A DNA stretch of 64,000 nucleotides from Mannheimia glucosida (GCF_046267875.1 NZ_CP176502.1:1178001-1242000); one strand, 5' to 3'. Positions 42,821 to 51,660 are shown, counted from the first letter of the stretch. Numbers and translations are program-made. Notes: generated by a model from the sequence alone, not told the origin.

Positions 42821-43153
42821 TTACAAGCATTTTGCCGGTTTTGGCAGGCCTGCAATTTTAGTGGCTTGTTTTGCAGGACCATCAGGAAACAAGCGTTGTA
42901 AATAACGGCTGTTGCCTTTTTCTTCACCGAATTTTTGTGCCATTGCTTTTACTAGCATTCTGATTGCCGGTGAAGTTTTGTATTCTTGGTAGAAATCTCT
43001 TACCAGATAAATGATTTCCCAGTGTTCCGCAGTTAAGCTAATTTGCTCTTGTTCGGCGATCTTTTCTGCTAATTCTACAGACCAATCATTTAAATTGGTT
43101 AAATAGCCCGAAGCATCGGTTGGGTATGGGATATTATTTAATTCGATCGTCAT
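42821..43153 (-). CDS. tusE: Sulfurtransferase TusE (DsrC family)
   Basis: A 110-residue sulfur-relay protein (E. coli 109) that takes sulfur from TusBCD and gives it to MnmA for 2-thiouridine in tRNA. SPAIRMLVKAMAQKFGEEKGNSRYLQRLFPDGP is the conserved core. The active Cys is the next-to-last residue in LPKPAKCL. I chose the ATG at 43153 by homology; the earlier in-frame ATG lies inside the yccA terminator. No Shine-Dalgarno sequence is visible. It is directly downstream of yccA, as in E. coli. Confidence 0.94.
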   Translation of the reverse strand: MTIELNNIPYPTDASGYLTNLNDWSVELAEKIAEQEQISLTAEHWEIIYLVRDFYQEYKTSPAIRMLVKAMAQKFGEEKGNSRYLQRLFPDGPAKQATKIAGLPKPAKCL

Positions 43154-43154
43154 C

Positions 43155-43182
43155 AAATAAAAATGCCACATAATGTGGCATT
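43155..43182 (-). terminator. Terminator of yccA abutting the tusE start codon
   Basis: On the minus strand AATGCCAC pairs with GTGGCATT around five bases, followed by TTTATTT that runs straight into GATG, the tusE start. Read-through or the hairpin itself must control tusE expression. Confidence 0.82.
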
Positions 43183-43199
43183 CCTCTTAAACTAAACTG

Positions 43200-43865
43200 T
43201 TAGTCGTCGCTACCTAGCACACCGAAGATTTGTAAGAAGCTCACAAATAGGTTGTAGATAGAAACATATAAATCAACGGTTGCACGAATGTAGTTGGTTT
43301 CGCCACCGTGAATAATATTGCTGGTTGCCAGTAAAATTGCACCGCTTGAGAAAATGACAAATAAGCTGCTTAAGGCTAAGCTTAATGCTGGAATCGCTAA
43401 GAAGATATTTGCGATAATACCAACTAATAACACTACGAAAAGAGCCATCATCATTCCGCTGATAAAGCTCATATCTTTTTTAGTGGTTAAAACATAAGCA
43501 GAACAAGCGAAGAAAACCAATGCAGTTGCACCTAGTGCAAGGGCAACAATATCGCCTAAACCTGCACCGATGTAGCGGTTTAAAATCGGGCCTAAGGTGT
43601 AGCCTAAAAAGCCGGTTAAAGCAAAGACACTTAAAATGCCTGCACTGCTGTTTGCGGTTGCATTGGTTAAGAAAAGTAAGCCGTAAAAGCCGACTAATAA
43701 TCCCCACCAAGGCATAGCCGGTGCGTTCATTTGCATTGCAACAAAAGCGACAACTGCCGAGAATGTTAGCGTCATTGCCAATAACATATAGGTGTTGCGA
43801 AGCACTTTGTGGGTGCTAATCAGTGATTCGCCGGTTGAATAGCTGTGAGCTAAACGATTTTCCAT
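43200..43865 (-). CDS. yccA: Bax inhibitor-1 family membrane protein YccA
   Basis: A 221-residue inner-membrane protein (E. coli 219) with seven hydrophobic segments. The BI-1 pattern includes LRNTYMLLAMTL and FVSFLQIFGVLGSDD at the C-terminus. In E. coli it modulates FtsH degradation of membrane proteins. GAAGGAAT upstream decides the ATG at 43865 (MENRLAHSY); a start 36 bases earlier has no support. It is followed by a terminator and then tusE. Confidence 0.94.
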   Translation of the reverse strand: MENRLAHSYSTGESLISTHKVLRNTYMLLAMTLTFSAVVAFVAMQMNAPAMPWWGLLVGFYGLLFLTNATANSSAGILSVFALTGFLGYTLGPILNRYIGAGLGDIVALALGATALVFFACSAYVLTTKKDMSFISGMMMALFVVLLVGIIANIFLAIPALSLALSSLFVIFSSGAILLATSNIIHGGETNYIRATVDLYVSIYNLFVSFLQIFGVLGSDD

Positions 43866-44069
43866 AAAAATTCCTTCTGTTTTGTGTCTAAATCGGAACA
43901 TCCGATGGATTAATATCTATGGATAAATTTCCATAAAGCAAGAGGTAAGGTAGCCGTAATTTATTGTAAAGTCAATGCGATTTTGTGACAGGAGAGTAAA
44001 AAAAAGTATTTAGTTATGTTACACTTGACATCACTCTACTTTATGTTCCTTTTCATCGATGAATTCGCT

Positions 44070-44618
44070 ATGAAGCTCAATTTCCCAACTTATTTAACCT
44101 TATTTCGGGTAGGATTAATCCCACTTTTTATTGTGGCTTTTTATCTGCCGACAAAATATGCGCCTGAAATTTCAACACTTATTTTTTTTATTGCATCGAT
44201 TACGGATGCCTTTGACGGCTATTTAGCACGCAAATGGAATCAAACCACCCGACTTGGTGCATTTTTAGATCCTGTTGCGGATAAAGTCTTGGTTGCGGTT
44301 GCTTTTGTCTGCGTGGCGGAGTATTACCACACTTGGTGGATTACTATTCCAATCTGCATTATGATTGCCCGTGAAATTATTATTTCGGCTTTGCGTGAAT
44401 GGATGGCGGAGCTTGGGGAAAGGGCCAGTGTTGCCGTTTCGATTTGGGGGAAAGTAAAAACGACTGCCCAGATGCTCGCATTAGGTGGAATGTTATGGAG
44501 ACAGAGCCAACTAATGGAGATTTTAGCCTTTATTCTGCTTTATATTGCAGTGGGTTTAACGATTTGGTCTATGATGCAGTATTTAAATGCTTCGAAGAGT
44601 AGTCTATTGAAGTCATAA
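44070..44618 (+). CDS. pgsA: Phosphatidylglycerophosphate synthase
   Basis: A 182-residue inner-membrane enzyme, the same length as E. coli PgsA. It makes phosphatidylglycerophosphate from CDP-diacylglycerol and glycerol-3-phosphate. The CDP-alcohol phosphotransferase motif is complete: DAFDGYLARKWNQTTRLGAFLDPVADK, with the three catalytic aspartates. I chose the ATG at 44070 (MKLNFPTYLTLFR) by homology; an in-frame ATG at 44016 would add 18 unsupported residues. uvrC follows 78 bases later in the same direction, the reverse of the E. coli order. Confidence 0.95.
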   Translation: MKLNFPTYLTLFRVGLIPLFIVAFYLPTKYAPEISTLIFFIASITDAFDGYLARKWNQTTRLGAFLDPVADKVLVAVAFVCVAEYYHTWWITIPICIMIAREIIISALREWMAELGERASVAVSIWGKVKTTAQMLALGGMLWRQSQLMEILAFILLYIAVGLTIWSMMQYLNASKSSLLKS

Positions 44619-44696
44619 GCGGTCATATTTTTATTATTTTTTGCAATTTTGTAGAGTGGAAATACCGCTCTACAATTTTCAATTTTATCAACTCTA

Positions 44697-46535
44697 ATGT
44701 CTGAATTTAACGCTAAATCTTTCCTGTTAAATGTGCCTCACCAACCGGGTGTTTATCGTATGTATGATAGCAAAGGCACGATAATCTATGTGGGTAAAGC
44801 CAAAGATTTAAAAAAGCGTTTAGCCAGCTATTTTCGTAGCCAACTTTCCAGTAAAAAAACGGAAGCCTTGGTGGCAAATATTGCTAATATTGAAACGACG
44901 ATCACCCATTCTGAAACAGAGGCGCTGCTTCTTGAGCACAATTATATTAAGGAAAATCAGCCGAAATATAATGTGTTGCTAAGAGATGATAAATCTTATC
45001 CCTATATTCTGCTAACTAAACATAAGCATCCTCGTTTAACGGCATTTCGTGGCAGTAAAAAGATCGCCGGTGAATATTTTGGGCCTTATCCGAATGTTAC
45101 GGCAGTTCGGGAAACACTGAATTTATTGCAAAAAATTTTTCCTATTCGTCAGTGTGAAGATACTTATTATAAAAACCGCTCACGACCTTGCTTACAGTAT
45201 CAGATCGGACGCTGTTTAGCCCCTTGTGTAGAGGGCTGTTATTCACCCGTTGAATACGATCAGCAGGTTAATTTGGTTCGTTTGTTTTTACAGGGAAAAG
45301 ATCACCAAGTAGTCGAGCATCTGGTACAGAAAATGGAAGATGCGGCGGAGGTTTTGGATTTTGAAGGTGCAGCACGTTTTCGGGATCAAATTCAATCCGT
45401 AAGAGCGGTGCAAGAAAAGCAATTCGTCTCTAATGATCGGCTAGATGATCTTGATATTATCTCAATCCTTTATCAAAATGGGATTGCCTGTGTGCATATC
45501 TTGTTTGTTAGACAAGGTAAGGTGTTGGGCAATCGTTCTTACTTTCCAAAAGTGCCAAGTAATACAGACTTAACCGAGCTAGCAGATACCTTTGTTGGTC
45601 AGTTTTATTTACAAATGAACCAGCATCGCACCATACCTAACCAAATTGTGATTGATCATCAATTAAGTGAATCTAAGGCACTCAGCGAAATTTTAAGTGA
45701 GCAAGCAGGGCATAAAGTCAGCATTTTAGATAATACCATCAGAGGTGATAAACAGCGTTATTTAGCTTTAGCGAGAACTAATGCAATGGCAGCATTAGCT
45801 TTACAACTTAAGCAAGAATCCCATATTCAAAGCCGTTATCAGGCATTGAAAGAAATGTTGAAAATGTCAGAGATTAAAAGAATGGAGTGCTTTGACATCA
45901 GTCATACAATGGGCAACCAAACAGTGGCTTCTTGCGTGGTGTTTGATGAAAATGGGCCGCTAAAATCGGATTACCGCCGTTTTAACATTGAGGGGATTAC
46001 CGGAGGTGATGATTATGCAGCAATGGAGCAGGCTCTCTTGAAACGCTATAATCGAGAATTACCGCCAGAAAAGATCCCTGATATTATTTTTATTGATGGT
46101 GGCAAAGGGCAGTTGAACCGAGCGTTAGATGTCTTCGCTAAACTTGATGTGGAATGGGATAAATCGAAACCACTTTTAATTGGTGTGGCAAAAGGCGTGG
46201 AACGTAAAGCTGGGCTGGAAACTTTAATTATCAGCAAATGGGATAAAGAAATTCACTTACCGCCAGATAGTCTTGCCTTGCATTTAATTCAGCATATTCG
46301 AGATGAATCCCACCAGCATGCCATTAGTGGGCATCGTAAAAAACGCCAAAAGGCCTTTACCGAAAGTGGATTAGAATCTATTGCCGGTGTCGGTGCAAAA
46401 CGCCGACAAGCGTTGCTAAAATATTTAGGCGGAATGCAGGGGGTGAAGTCTGCAACCTTGGAAGAGATTCAATCAGTTCCGGGAATTTCTAAAGCTTTGG
46501 CAGAGGTTATTTTTGATACATTAAAAAATAGTTAA
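44697..46535 (+). CDS. uvrC: Excinuclease ABC subunit C
   Basis: A 612-residue nucleotide-excision-repair nuclease (E. coli 610) that cuts on both sides of a lesion held by UvrB. The N-terminal GIY-YIG domain contains GVYRMYDSKGTIIYVGKAKDL. The UVR motif lies near 205-235. The RNase H-like domain has IFIDGGKGQLNRA. Two C-terminal helix-hairpin-helix units include AGVGAKRRQALLKYLGG. No clear ribosome-binding site precedes the ATG. It is probably cotranscribed with pgsA. No LexA box is visible. Confidence 0.98.
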   Translation: MSEFNAKSFLLNVPHQPGVYRMYDSKGTIIYVGKAKDLKKRLASYFRSQLSSKKTEALVANIANIETTITHSETEALLLEHNYIKENQPKYNVLLRDDKSYPYILLTKHKHPRLTAFRGSKKIAGEYFGPYPNVTAVRETLNLLQKIFPIRQCEDTYYKNRSRPCLQYQIGRCLAPCVEGCYSPVEYDQQVNLVRLFLQGKDHQVVEHLVQKMEDAAEVLDFEGAARFRDQIQSVRAVQEKQFVSNDRLDDLDIISILYQNGIACVHILFVRQGKVLGNRSYFPKVPSNTDLTELADTFVGQFYLQMNQHRTIPNQIVIDHQLSESKALSEILSEQAGHKVSILDNTIRGDKQRYLALARTNAMAALALQLKQESHIQSRYQALKEMLKMSEIKRMECFDISHTMGNQTVASCVVFDENGPLKSDYRRFNIEGITGGDDYAAMEQALLKRYNRELPPEKIPDIIFIDGGKGQLNRALDVFAKLDVEWDKSKPLLIGVAKGVERKAGLETLIISKWDKEIHLPPDSLALHLIQHIRDESHQHAISGHRKKRQKAFTESGLESIAGVGAKRRQALLKYLGGMQGVKSATLEEIQSVPGISKALAEVIFDTLKNS

Positions 46536-46539
46536 ATTA

Positions 46540-46815
46540 TCAATAGCGATATCGCTTCCAGCCGTAATGGTAGCCCACTCCTATGCTCGGGTAAATTACA
46601 GGGTGAATTGGCAGATTTATGCTTTTTGAGCGTTTATCGCTTTGGTTTAATGGCTCATCATGTTGCTTTGTATTTTTATCAACAGTTTGCTTATTGATTA
46701 CTCGTTGATGGTAATCCTGAACTGCTTGCATATCCATTGGTACTGTGCTTTGTTGTTGGGGTGTCGAACAGGCGGTTAGTGCAACGCTTAATCCGAGTAA
46801 AATTAATTTTTTCAT
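46540..46815 (-). CDS. Small putative lipoprotein of unknown function
   Basis: A 91-residue protein with a lipoprotein signal, MKKLILLGLSVALTAC, the lipobox LTAC placing the lipidated Cys at residue 16. The mature part is hydrophilic, Gln/Lys/Asp-rich, and ends in an aromatic-basic tail GVGYHYGWKRYRY. No known domain is recognised. The residue after Cys is Ser, not Asp, so transport to the outer membrane is predicted. GGAAATG precedes the start. It converges on uvrC with only four bases between stops. Confidence 0.75.
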   Translation of the reverse strand: MKKLILLGLSVALTACSTPQQQSTVPMDMQAVQDYHQRVINKQTVDKNTKQHDEPLNQSDKRSKSINLPIHPVIYPSIGVGYHYGWKRYRY

Positions 46816-46897
46816 ATCATTTCCTTATATTGCAAAATATTTTGCTTTTTTGACCGCTTATTTTGCTATTAATTCTTAAAAAGATTATTTTATCCAT

Positions 46898-46921
46898 AAA
46901 AAAGGACGCACTAGGCGTCCT
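46898..46921 (-). terminator. Terminator after rplT
   Basis: On the minus strand AGGACGC pairs with GCGTCCT around five bases and is followed by TTTTTT. It ends the ribosomal protein operon. Confidence 0.92.
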
Positions 46922-46939
46922 CATTTCTATTCTTTAAAA

Positions 46940-47293
46940 TTAAAGAGCAGATTTTGCTTTTTCAACTAAAGCTGCGAAAGCAACTTTGTCAAATACTGCG
47001 ATGTCAGCTAAGATCTTACGGTCGATTTCAACAGATGCTTTTTTCAAGCCGTTGATGAATTTACTGTAAGATAAACCGTTTTGACGTGCTGCTGCGTTAA
47101 TACGAGCAATCCATAATTGACGGAATTGACGTTTACGTTGACGGCGGTCACGGTAAGCATATTGAGCAGCTTTAACTACTGCTTGGAAAGCAACGCGATA
47201 CACGCGTGAACGTGCACCATAATAACCTTTAGCAGCCTTAAGAACTTTCTTATGGCGTGCTCTTGCAATAACACCACGTTTTACACGAGCCAT
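46940..47293 (-). CDS. rplT: 50S ribosomal protein L20
   Basis: A 117-residue basic protein (E. coli 118) needed for early 50S assembly, and translational autoregulator of its operon in E. coli. MARVKRGVIARARHKKVLKAAKGYYGARSR is the conserved N-terminal RNA-binding arm. It lies 108 bases after rpmI in the infC-rpmI-rplT order. Confidence 0.99.
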   Translation of the reverse strand: MARVKRGVIARARHKKVLKAAKGYYGARSRVYRVAFQAVVKAAQYAYRDRRQRKRQFRQLWIARINAAARQNGLSYSKFINGLKKASVEIDRKILADIAVFDKVAFAALVEKAKSAL

Positions 47294-47401
47294 TATTTAA
47301 TCTCCTAATTGTCTATTTTGATTGGTGGTCGTCATCACGACCTTTACTAAGAATTCTATCCGTACGTCCGTACTTTACTACACTACGCTAACCTAAAAGG
47401 C

Positions 47402-47599
47402 TTATGCGTATGGTAAGCACGCTACTACTAAAACTTGGTCAGCTTTCGCTACCATTGATTTGTGACGTAATTGACGTTTACGTTTAGTGGTTTTCTTAGT
47501 CAAAATGTGACGTAAGTGAGATTGTTTACGTTTAAAACCGCCGGAAGCTGTTTTTTTGAAACGCTTAGCAGCACCACGTACTGTTTTAATTTTAGGCAT
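47402..47599 (-). CDS. rpmI: 50S ribosomal protein L35
   Basis: A 65-residue basic protein, same length as in E. coli. It starts MPKIKTVRGAAKRFKKTASG; an in-frame ATG 18 bases upstream is not the start by homology. The 263 bases between infC and rpmI hold the infC terminator and a GC-varied leader of about 200 bases that could contain an L20 repression structure. I could not verify the fold by eye. Confidence 0.98.
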   Translation of the reverse strand: MPKIKTVRGAAKRFKKTASGGFKRKQSHLRHILTKKTTKRKRQLRHKSMVAKADQVLVVACLPYA

Positions 47600-47828
47600 T
47601 GTTAAAAAACTCCGCATTGTTTGTTAGATATTATGAAAATAAGGCGAATTTTGTGAACAAAATTACTTGGAAGCACTTATTCTCCGCTATACGATTTTCA
47701 TCGTTAAAAAGTCAAGCAGGCTGCTGAGTTTGCCTGTTGAGCATTTTCTCTTTCTTGGCTAGGCAAAAAAGCTTGCGAATTTTAGCGAAAATATAACCGC
47801 TATGCAAGCCAATTTAAGCTTTATCAAG

Positions 47829-47855
47829 AAAAAAGCACATTAAAACAATGTGCTT
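47829..47855 (-). terminator. Terminator between infC and rpmI
   Basis: On the minus strand AAGCACATT pairs with AATGTGCTT around five bases and is followed by TTTTTTC. It directly follows the infC stop codon, so rpmI-rplT need read-through or their own promoter. Confidence 0.9.
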
Positions 47856-47862
47856 ATCGAAA

Positions 47863-48405
47863 TTATTTCTTCTTAGGTGCGATCACCATCACAACTTGGC
47901 GACCTTCCAATTTGCCTGGGGCTGACTCTACCATTGCAATCTCTGCGGTATCTGCTTTGACACGTTCTAAAACGTCCATACCGATTTCTTGGTGAGCCAT
48001 TTCACGACCACGGAAACGCACTGTGATTTTTACTTTATCCCCATCTTCTAAGAAACGGATAATGCTACGAAGTTTAACTTGATAATCGCCATCATCAGTT
48101 CCAGGACGGAATTTGATCTCTTTAACTTGAACAACTTTTTGTTTTTTCTTTTGCTCTTTTGCTGCTTTCTCTTTTTCGTAGATGAACTTTCCATAGTTCA
48201 TAATACGACAAACTGGTGGTTCAGCATTTGGGCTGATTTCCACTAAATCCAATTCAGCTTCCTCTGCTCTATTTAGAGCATCTTGAAGTGATACAATACC
48301 CACTTGTTCGCCGTTTTCATCGGTTAAGCGAACTTCTTTTACGCCACGAATTTCGTCATTAAGACGATGTGCACGATTTGATTGAACACGTTTTACAGGT
48401 TTAAT
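47863..48405 (-). CDS. infC: Translation initiation factor IF-3 (AUU start)
   Basis: A 180-residue factor (as in E. coli) that keeps the ribosomal subunits apart and checks the start codon. The frame extends upstream of the first ATG through KPVKRVQSNRAHRLNDEIRG, which is conserved. It begins at ATT (complement 48403-48405) preceded by AAGGAAT. AUU is the rare start codon that IF-3 discriminates against, giving autoregulation. VCRIMNYGKFIYEKEK and FRGREMAHQEIG are family motifs. A good promoter lies at 48512-48540. Confidence 0.96.
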   Translation of the reverse strand: MKPVKRVQSNRAHRLNDEIRGVKEVRLTDENGEQVGIVSLQDALNRAEEAELDLVEISPNAEPPVCRIMNYGKFIYEKEKAAKEQKKKQKVVQVKEIKFRPGTDDGDYQVKLRSIIRFLEDGDKVKITVRFRGREMAHQEIGMDVLERVKADTAEIAMVESAPGKLEGRQVVMVIAPKKK

Positions 48406-48511
48406 AGCCTTATTCCTTCTAGTAAATTTTTGCTTAAATTTTACCGCTTGAGAGCGTATAAATATTTTAGATTGCTTGTTTTAAGTGATTAAAAAACAGC
48501 TAAACGTGCGG

Positions 48512-48540
48512 ATTCTATAAGATTTTCAGTGCTTATGCAA
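48512..48540 (-). promoter_or_regulatory. Probable infC promoter
   Basis: On the minus strand TTGCAT, a 17-base spacer, and TAGAAT predict a start near 48505, giving a leader of about 100 bases before the AUU codon. Confidence 0.7.
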
Positions 48541-48563
48541 TAATAAAGCCCTTATTTAACTGC

Positions 48564-50363
48564 CTATTTTCGGTTATTTTGATGTTCTTTGATTAAACTC
48601 ATAAATGCTTGCCCAAATCGTTCAAATTTTCGTTCACCAACACCATTAATTTCTAACATTTCCACTTTTGAAGTCGGGAGAAATTCTGCCATTTCTTGCA
48701 AGGTGGCATCGTTAAAGACAATATAAGGCGGAATATTTTCGAGGTCAGCGATCTGTTTACGCAAGAAACGTAAGCGTGCGAATAAGTCTTTATCATAGCG
48801 GTGGCTTGCCTGTTTTTGCACAAATGCCGTAGCAGAAATACCTAAACGTGGCAAAGCAAGCTGTAGTGGTTTTTCGCCACGCAAAAACGGTCTGGCACTT
48901 TCGGTTAATTGCAGGGCGGAATGGTTAGCAATATTTTGAATAATCAGCCCTAAATGAATCAGTTGTCGAACCACATTTTGCCAATAATGTTGGCTTTGCT
49001 CTTTGCCGATACCATAAACGGAAAGTTGGTCGTGTTGATGCTCACGAATTTTGAGGTTGTTCATTCCTCGCAATACCGCAATAATATGGTGCTGACCGAA
49101 AATTTGACCGGTGCGATAAATCACCGACATCACTTTTTGGGCATCAAGTAATCCATCATATTGTTGCGGTGGATCTAAACAAATATCACAGTTTTTGCAT
49201 TGCTCCTGCCTATGTTCTCCAAAGTAATTCAGCAAGACTAAACGGCGACAAGTTTGTGATTCGGCGAAATCGCCAATCGCTTGTAATTTATGTTGTTTTA
49301 TATTCCGCTGTTCACTTTCAGGCTCTTCCAATAATATTTTTTGTAGCCAAGCATAATCGCTCGGATCATAAAACAGCACCGCTTCAGAGGGTAAGTCATC
49401 TCGTCCTGCTCGTCCGGTTTCTTGGTAGTAAGATTCGATAGAACGAGGCAAATCGAAATGCACTACAAAACGGACGTTAGATTTGTTGATCCCCATACCA
49501 AACGCAATGGTGGCAACCACAATTTGAATATCATCACGCTGAAACGCATTCTGCACTCGTTCCCGTTGTTCAAAACTCATACCGGCGTGATAGCCCATCA
49601 CGCTGATTTTGCGGGCTGAGAGTTTCTCGGTGATTTCTTCCACTTTTTTGCGGCTATTGCAGTAAACAATCCCACTTTTGCCTTGCTGTTTGCTGATGAA
49701 TTTAATCAGCTGCTCAAGCGGTTTAAATTTTTCCTGCACGGTGTAGCGAATATTTGGACGATCAAAGCTACCTAAATAGATATGTGGGCTATTTAAGCGT
49801 AAATGATGCAGAATGTCGGCACGAGTTGTCGGATCTGCCGTGGCGGTAAGTGCCATTAACGGCACATTCGGAAATGTGTTTCGTAAGCCACCCAGTAGCG
49901 TGTATTCAGGGCGAAAATCGTGCCCCCATTGGGAAACACAATGGGCTTCATCAACCGCAATAAAGCTAATTTTACACAGTGAAATAAAGTGAAAGAAGCC
50001 TTGCGTCATTACCTTTTCAGGGGAAAGATAGAGTAATTTTAATTGCCCGGATAAGGCTTTTTGTTCCACAAATTGCTGTTCTTCAAGCGTTTGAGTGGAG
50101 TTAAGATAAGCTGCTTCAATGCCATTAGTGATAAGTTGATCCACCTGGTCTTTCATCAACGAAATCAGCGGAGAAATCACCAAAGTGATGCCGTCTAGGC
50201 ACAAAGCCGGCACTTGGTAGCACAGAGATTTGCCACCGCCTGTTGTCATAATCACGAGGCAATCACGATTTTCCAACACGGCATTGATAACTTCTTCTTG
50301 CCCGTCTCGGAATTTTTGATAGCCAAAAATATTATTTAAAACAGAAATTGCGGTGGTGTTCAT
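48564..50363 (-). CDS. recQ: ATP-dependent DNA helicase RecQ
   Basis: A 599-residue 3'-5' helicase (E. coli 609). Walker A TGGGKS is at 41-46. DEAH box VDEAHCVSQWGHDFRPEY and the helicase-C block YYQETGRAGRDDLPSEA follow. The RQC zinc site uses CRRLVLLNYFGE with CKNCDIC. The HRDC domain is at the C-terminus (LRFLRKQIADLENIPPYIVF). The ATG at 50363 is chosen by homology; longer in-frame starts run back into the cyaY terminator. Confidence 0.97.
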   Translation of the reverse strand: MNTTAISVLNNIFGYQKFRDGQEEVINAVLENRDCLVIMTTGGGKSLCYQVPALCLDGITLVISPLISLMKDQVDQLITNGIEAAYLNSTQTLEEQQFVEQKALSGQLKLLYLSPEKVMTQGFFHFISLCKISFIAVDEAHCVSQWGHDFRPEYTLLGGLRNTFPNVPLMALTATADPTTRADILHHLRLNSPHIYLGSFDRPNIRYTVQEKFKPLEQLIKFISKQQGKSGIVYCNSRKKVEEITEKLSARKISVMGYHAGMSFEQRERVQNAFQRDDIQIVVATIAFGMGINKSNVRFVVHFDLPRSIESYYQETGRAGRDDLPSEAVLFYDPSDYAWLQKILLEEPESEQRNIKQHKLQAIGDFAESQTCRRLVLLNYFGEHRQEQCKNCDICLDPPQQYDGLLDAQKVMSVIYRTGQIFGQHHIIAVLRGMNNLKIREHQHDQLSVYGIGKEQSQHYWQNVVRQLIHLGLIIQNIANHSALQLTESARPFLRGEKPLQLALPRLGISATAFVQKQASHRYDKDLFARLRFLRKQIADLENIPPYIVFNDATLQEMAEFLPTSKVEMLEINGVGERKFERFGQAFMSLIKEHQNNRK

Positions 50364-50420
50364 TGGTAGTTGGTTGCTACTTACGATAGTACTCGTCTTC
50401 TGCGAGTATCTTTTAAAATG

Positions 50421-50450
50421 AAAATAAAGCACTCATCAAAGACGAGTGCT
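50421..50450 (-). terminator. Terminator after cyaY
   Basis: AGCACTCATC (50428-50437) and GACGAGTGCT (50441-50450) form a ten-pair stem with one wobble on the minus strand and a three-base loop, followed by TTATTTTC. Confidence 0.85.
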
Positions 50451-50471
50451 GTCTTAGTTAACAATTAGGTA

Positions 50472-50777
50472 TTAGAAAGAAACGCTTTCTCCGTGTCGAG
50501 CAAAAGCTTCTTCTAAATGTTGCCAGAACGAGCGACCTTCATCTGTTACCCATTCGCCTTCTACATTTTTAAAGTGGAAACCGCCTAATTTGCTGGCAAG
50601 CCATAATTCTAACATTGCCTCTTGTTTATTGATGATAATTTGCGATTCATCATCAAAGGTTAAGGTGCAAACCGCTCCTTGGATTTCAGTGTCCACTGAT
50701 AATCCTTCGTCATCAATTTTTTCCTCAATTTGTTGCCATACTTGCTCTACGGCTTGGTGGAATTGTGCTGTGTTCAT
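50472..50777 (-). CDS. cyaY: Frataxin-like iron-sulfur assembly protein
   Basis: A 101-residue acidic protein (E. coli 106) that binds iron and modulates the IscS-IscU cluster assembly complex. The acidic N-terminal helix has QIEEKIDDEGLSVDTE. The beta-sheet motif IIINKQEAMLELWLASKLGGFHF is the frataxin signature. AAGGATACACC precedes the ATG. The upstream glycosyltransferase stops ten bases before this start, so the two are probably cotranscribed. Confidence 0.95.
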   Translation of the reverse strand: MNTAQFHQAVEQVWQQIEEKIDDEGLSVDTEIQGAVCTLTFDDESQIIINKQEAMLELWLASKLGGFHFKNVEGEWVTDEGRSFWQHLEEAFARHGESVSF

Positions 50778-50787
50778 TGGTGTATCC

Positions 50788-51579
50788 TTATTTGAATGTT
50801 ATATAAGTAGTAAATACTTTTTGTTTTAGCTGTTTAAATGGTCTGTAAAGTTCTTTTTGTATTTTTGTTAAGAAATAATTAGGCTTTTTAAGTTTAGCTT
50901 GATTTTTTATTTTATCCTCATTGTTACAACGAATAGCTCTATCACCCTGTAATGAGCTTTTAAAATTAGTTTTACTATTTAAAATAAAATCTTGTACACA
51001 TAAAGCAGGAGACATTTGTAATACTTTATATTCTTTAATTTTTAAATATTCATCAAAAATTAAGTCGTCAATAGGAATGTTAAGTGTTTTTAATATATTA
51101 ATTAAAAATTCTGCTCCCTTGGTCGTTAATATGTAGCCAGCCATACCAACATGTCTACTATTTAATTTAAAAAGCTTTCTATTTAATATATATTTCTCGG
51201 TTTTGTTAAAACGATTTATTCTATCAAATGGCAGTGTCTCTAATTTAACAATGTGAGTGTCTTCTGGTATATAATTTGTTTTTAGTAATTCAAATGCATT
51301 ATTACCTAAATAAATATCATCTTCAAAAATACAAATATAATCCAAATTTTGTTGTTTGGCTAAATGCCATAATGCAATATGACTCAAAGCACAGGCTATT
51401 TCACCTTTTGTTAAGTTTGTATTTGAAATGTCAATATTAAATGCTTTGGCTTTTTCTTTAATTAAATCCGGCGTAATCGCATCGAAAAATTGAAAAGGAA
51501 TATTTTGTTTGCCGAATTCAGCTTCAATATGTTTTCTACGCTCCTGTGCGGAGGTTAGGCTAATTACATAATTATTCAT
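50788..51579 (-). CDS. Glycosyltransferase family 25 (LPS-type)
   Basis: A 263-residue enzyme of the GT25 family, which adds galactose or similar sugars to lipooligosaccharide in Haemophilus and relatives. MNNYVISLTSAQERRKHIEAEF is the typical start. LTKGEIACALSHIALWHLA and the FEDDI acidic motif (residues ~85-89) are the sugar-nucleotide site. The gene is visibly more AT-rich than cyaY and tsaD around it, with many AAT and ATA codons, which suggests acquisition. Its acceptor sugar cannot be predicted. Confidence 0.88.
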   Translation of the reverse strand: MNNYVISLTSAQERRKHIEAEFGKQNIPFQFFDAITPDLIKEKAKAFNIDISNTNLTKGEIACALSHIALWHLAKQQNLDYICIFEDDIYLGNNAFELLKTNYIPEDTHIVKLETLPFDRINRFNKTEKYILNRKLFKLNSRHVGMAGYILTTKGAEFLINILKTLNIPIDDLIFDEYLKIKEYKVLQMSPALCVQDFILNSKTNFKSSLQGDRAIRCNNEDKIKNQAKLKKPNYFLTKIQKELYRPFKQLKQKVFTTYITFK

Positions 51580-51599
51580 AAATTTAATCTATCATATAG

Positions 51600-51655
51600 C
51601 AAGCGGTTATTTTTGATTAAATTTTTGCAAAATTAACAAGAAATTTCACCGCTTG
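51600..51655. repeat. Inverted uptake-signal pair between tsaD and the glycosyltransferase
   Basis: CAAGCGGT (51600-51607) and ACCGCTTG (51648-51655) face each other, starting immediately after the tsaD stop in transcription direction. It probably acts as a fold that separates the two genes. Confidence 0.65.
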
Positions 51656-51660
51656 AAAGG

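Noticed and set aside
47341..47370. Short GTACG/CGTAC repeat before rplT
   Set aside because: A five-base stem with a two-base gap is too small to claim as a functional hairpin.
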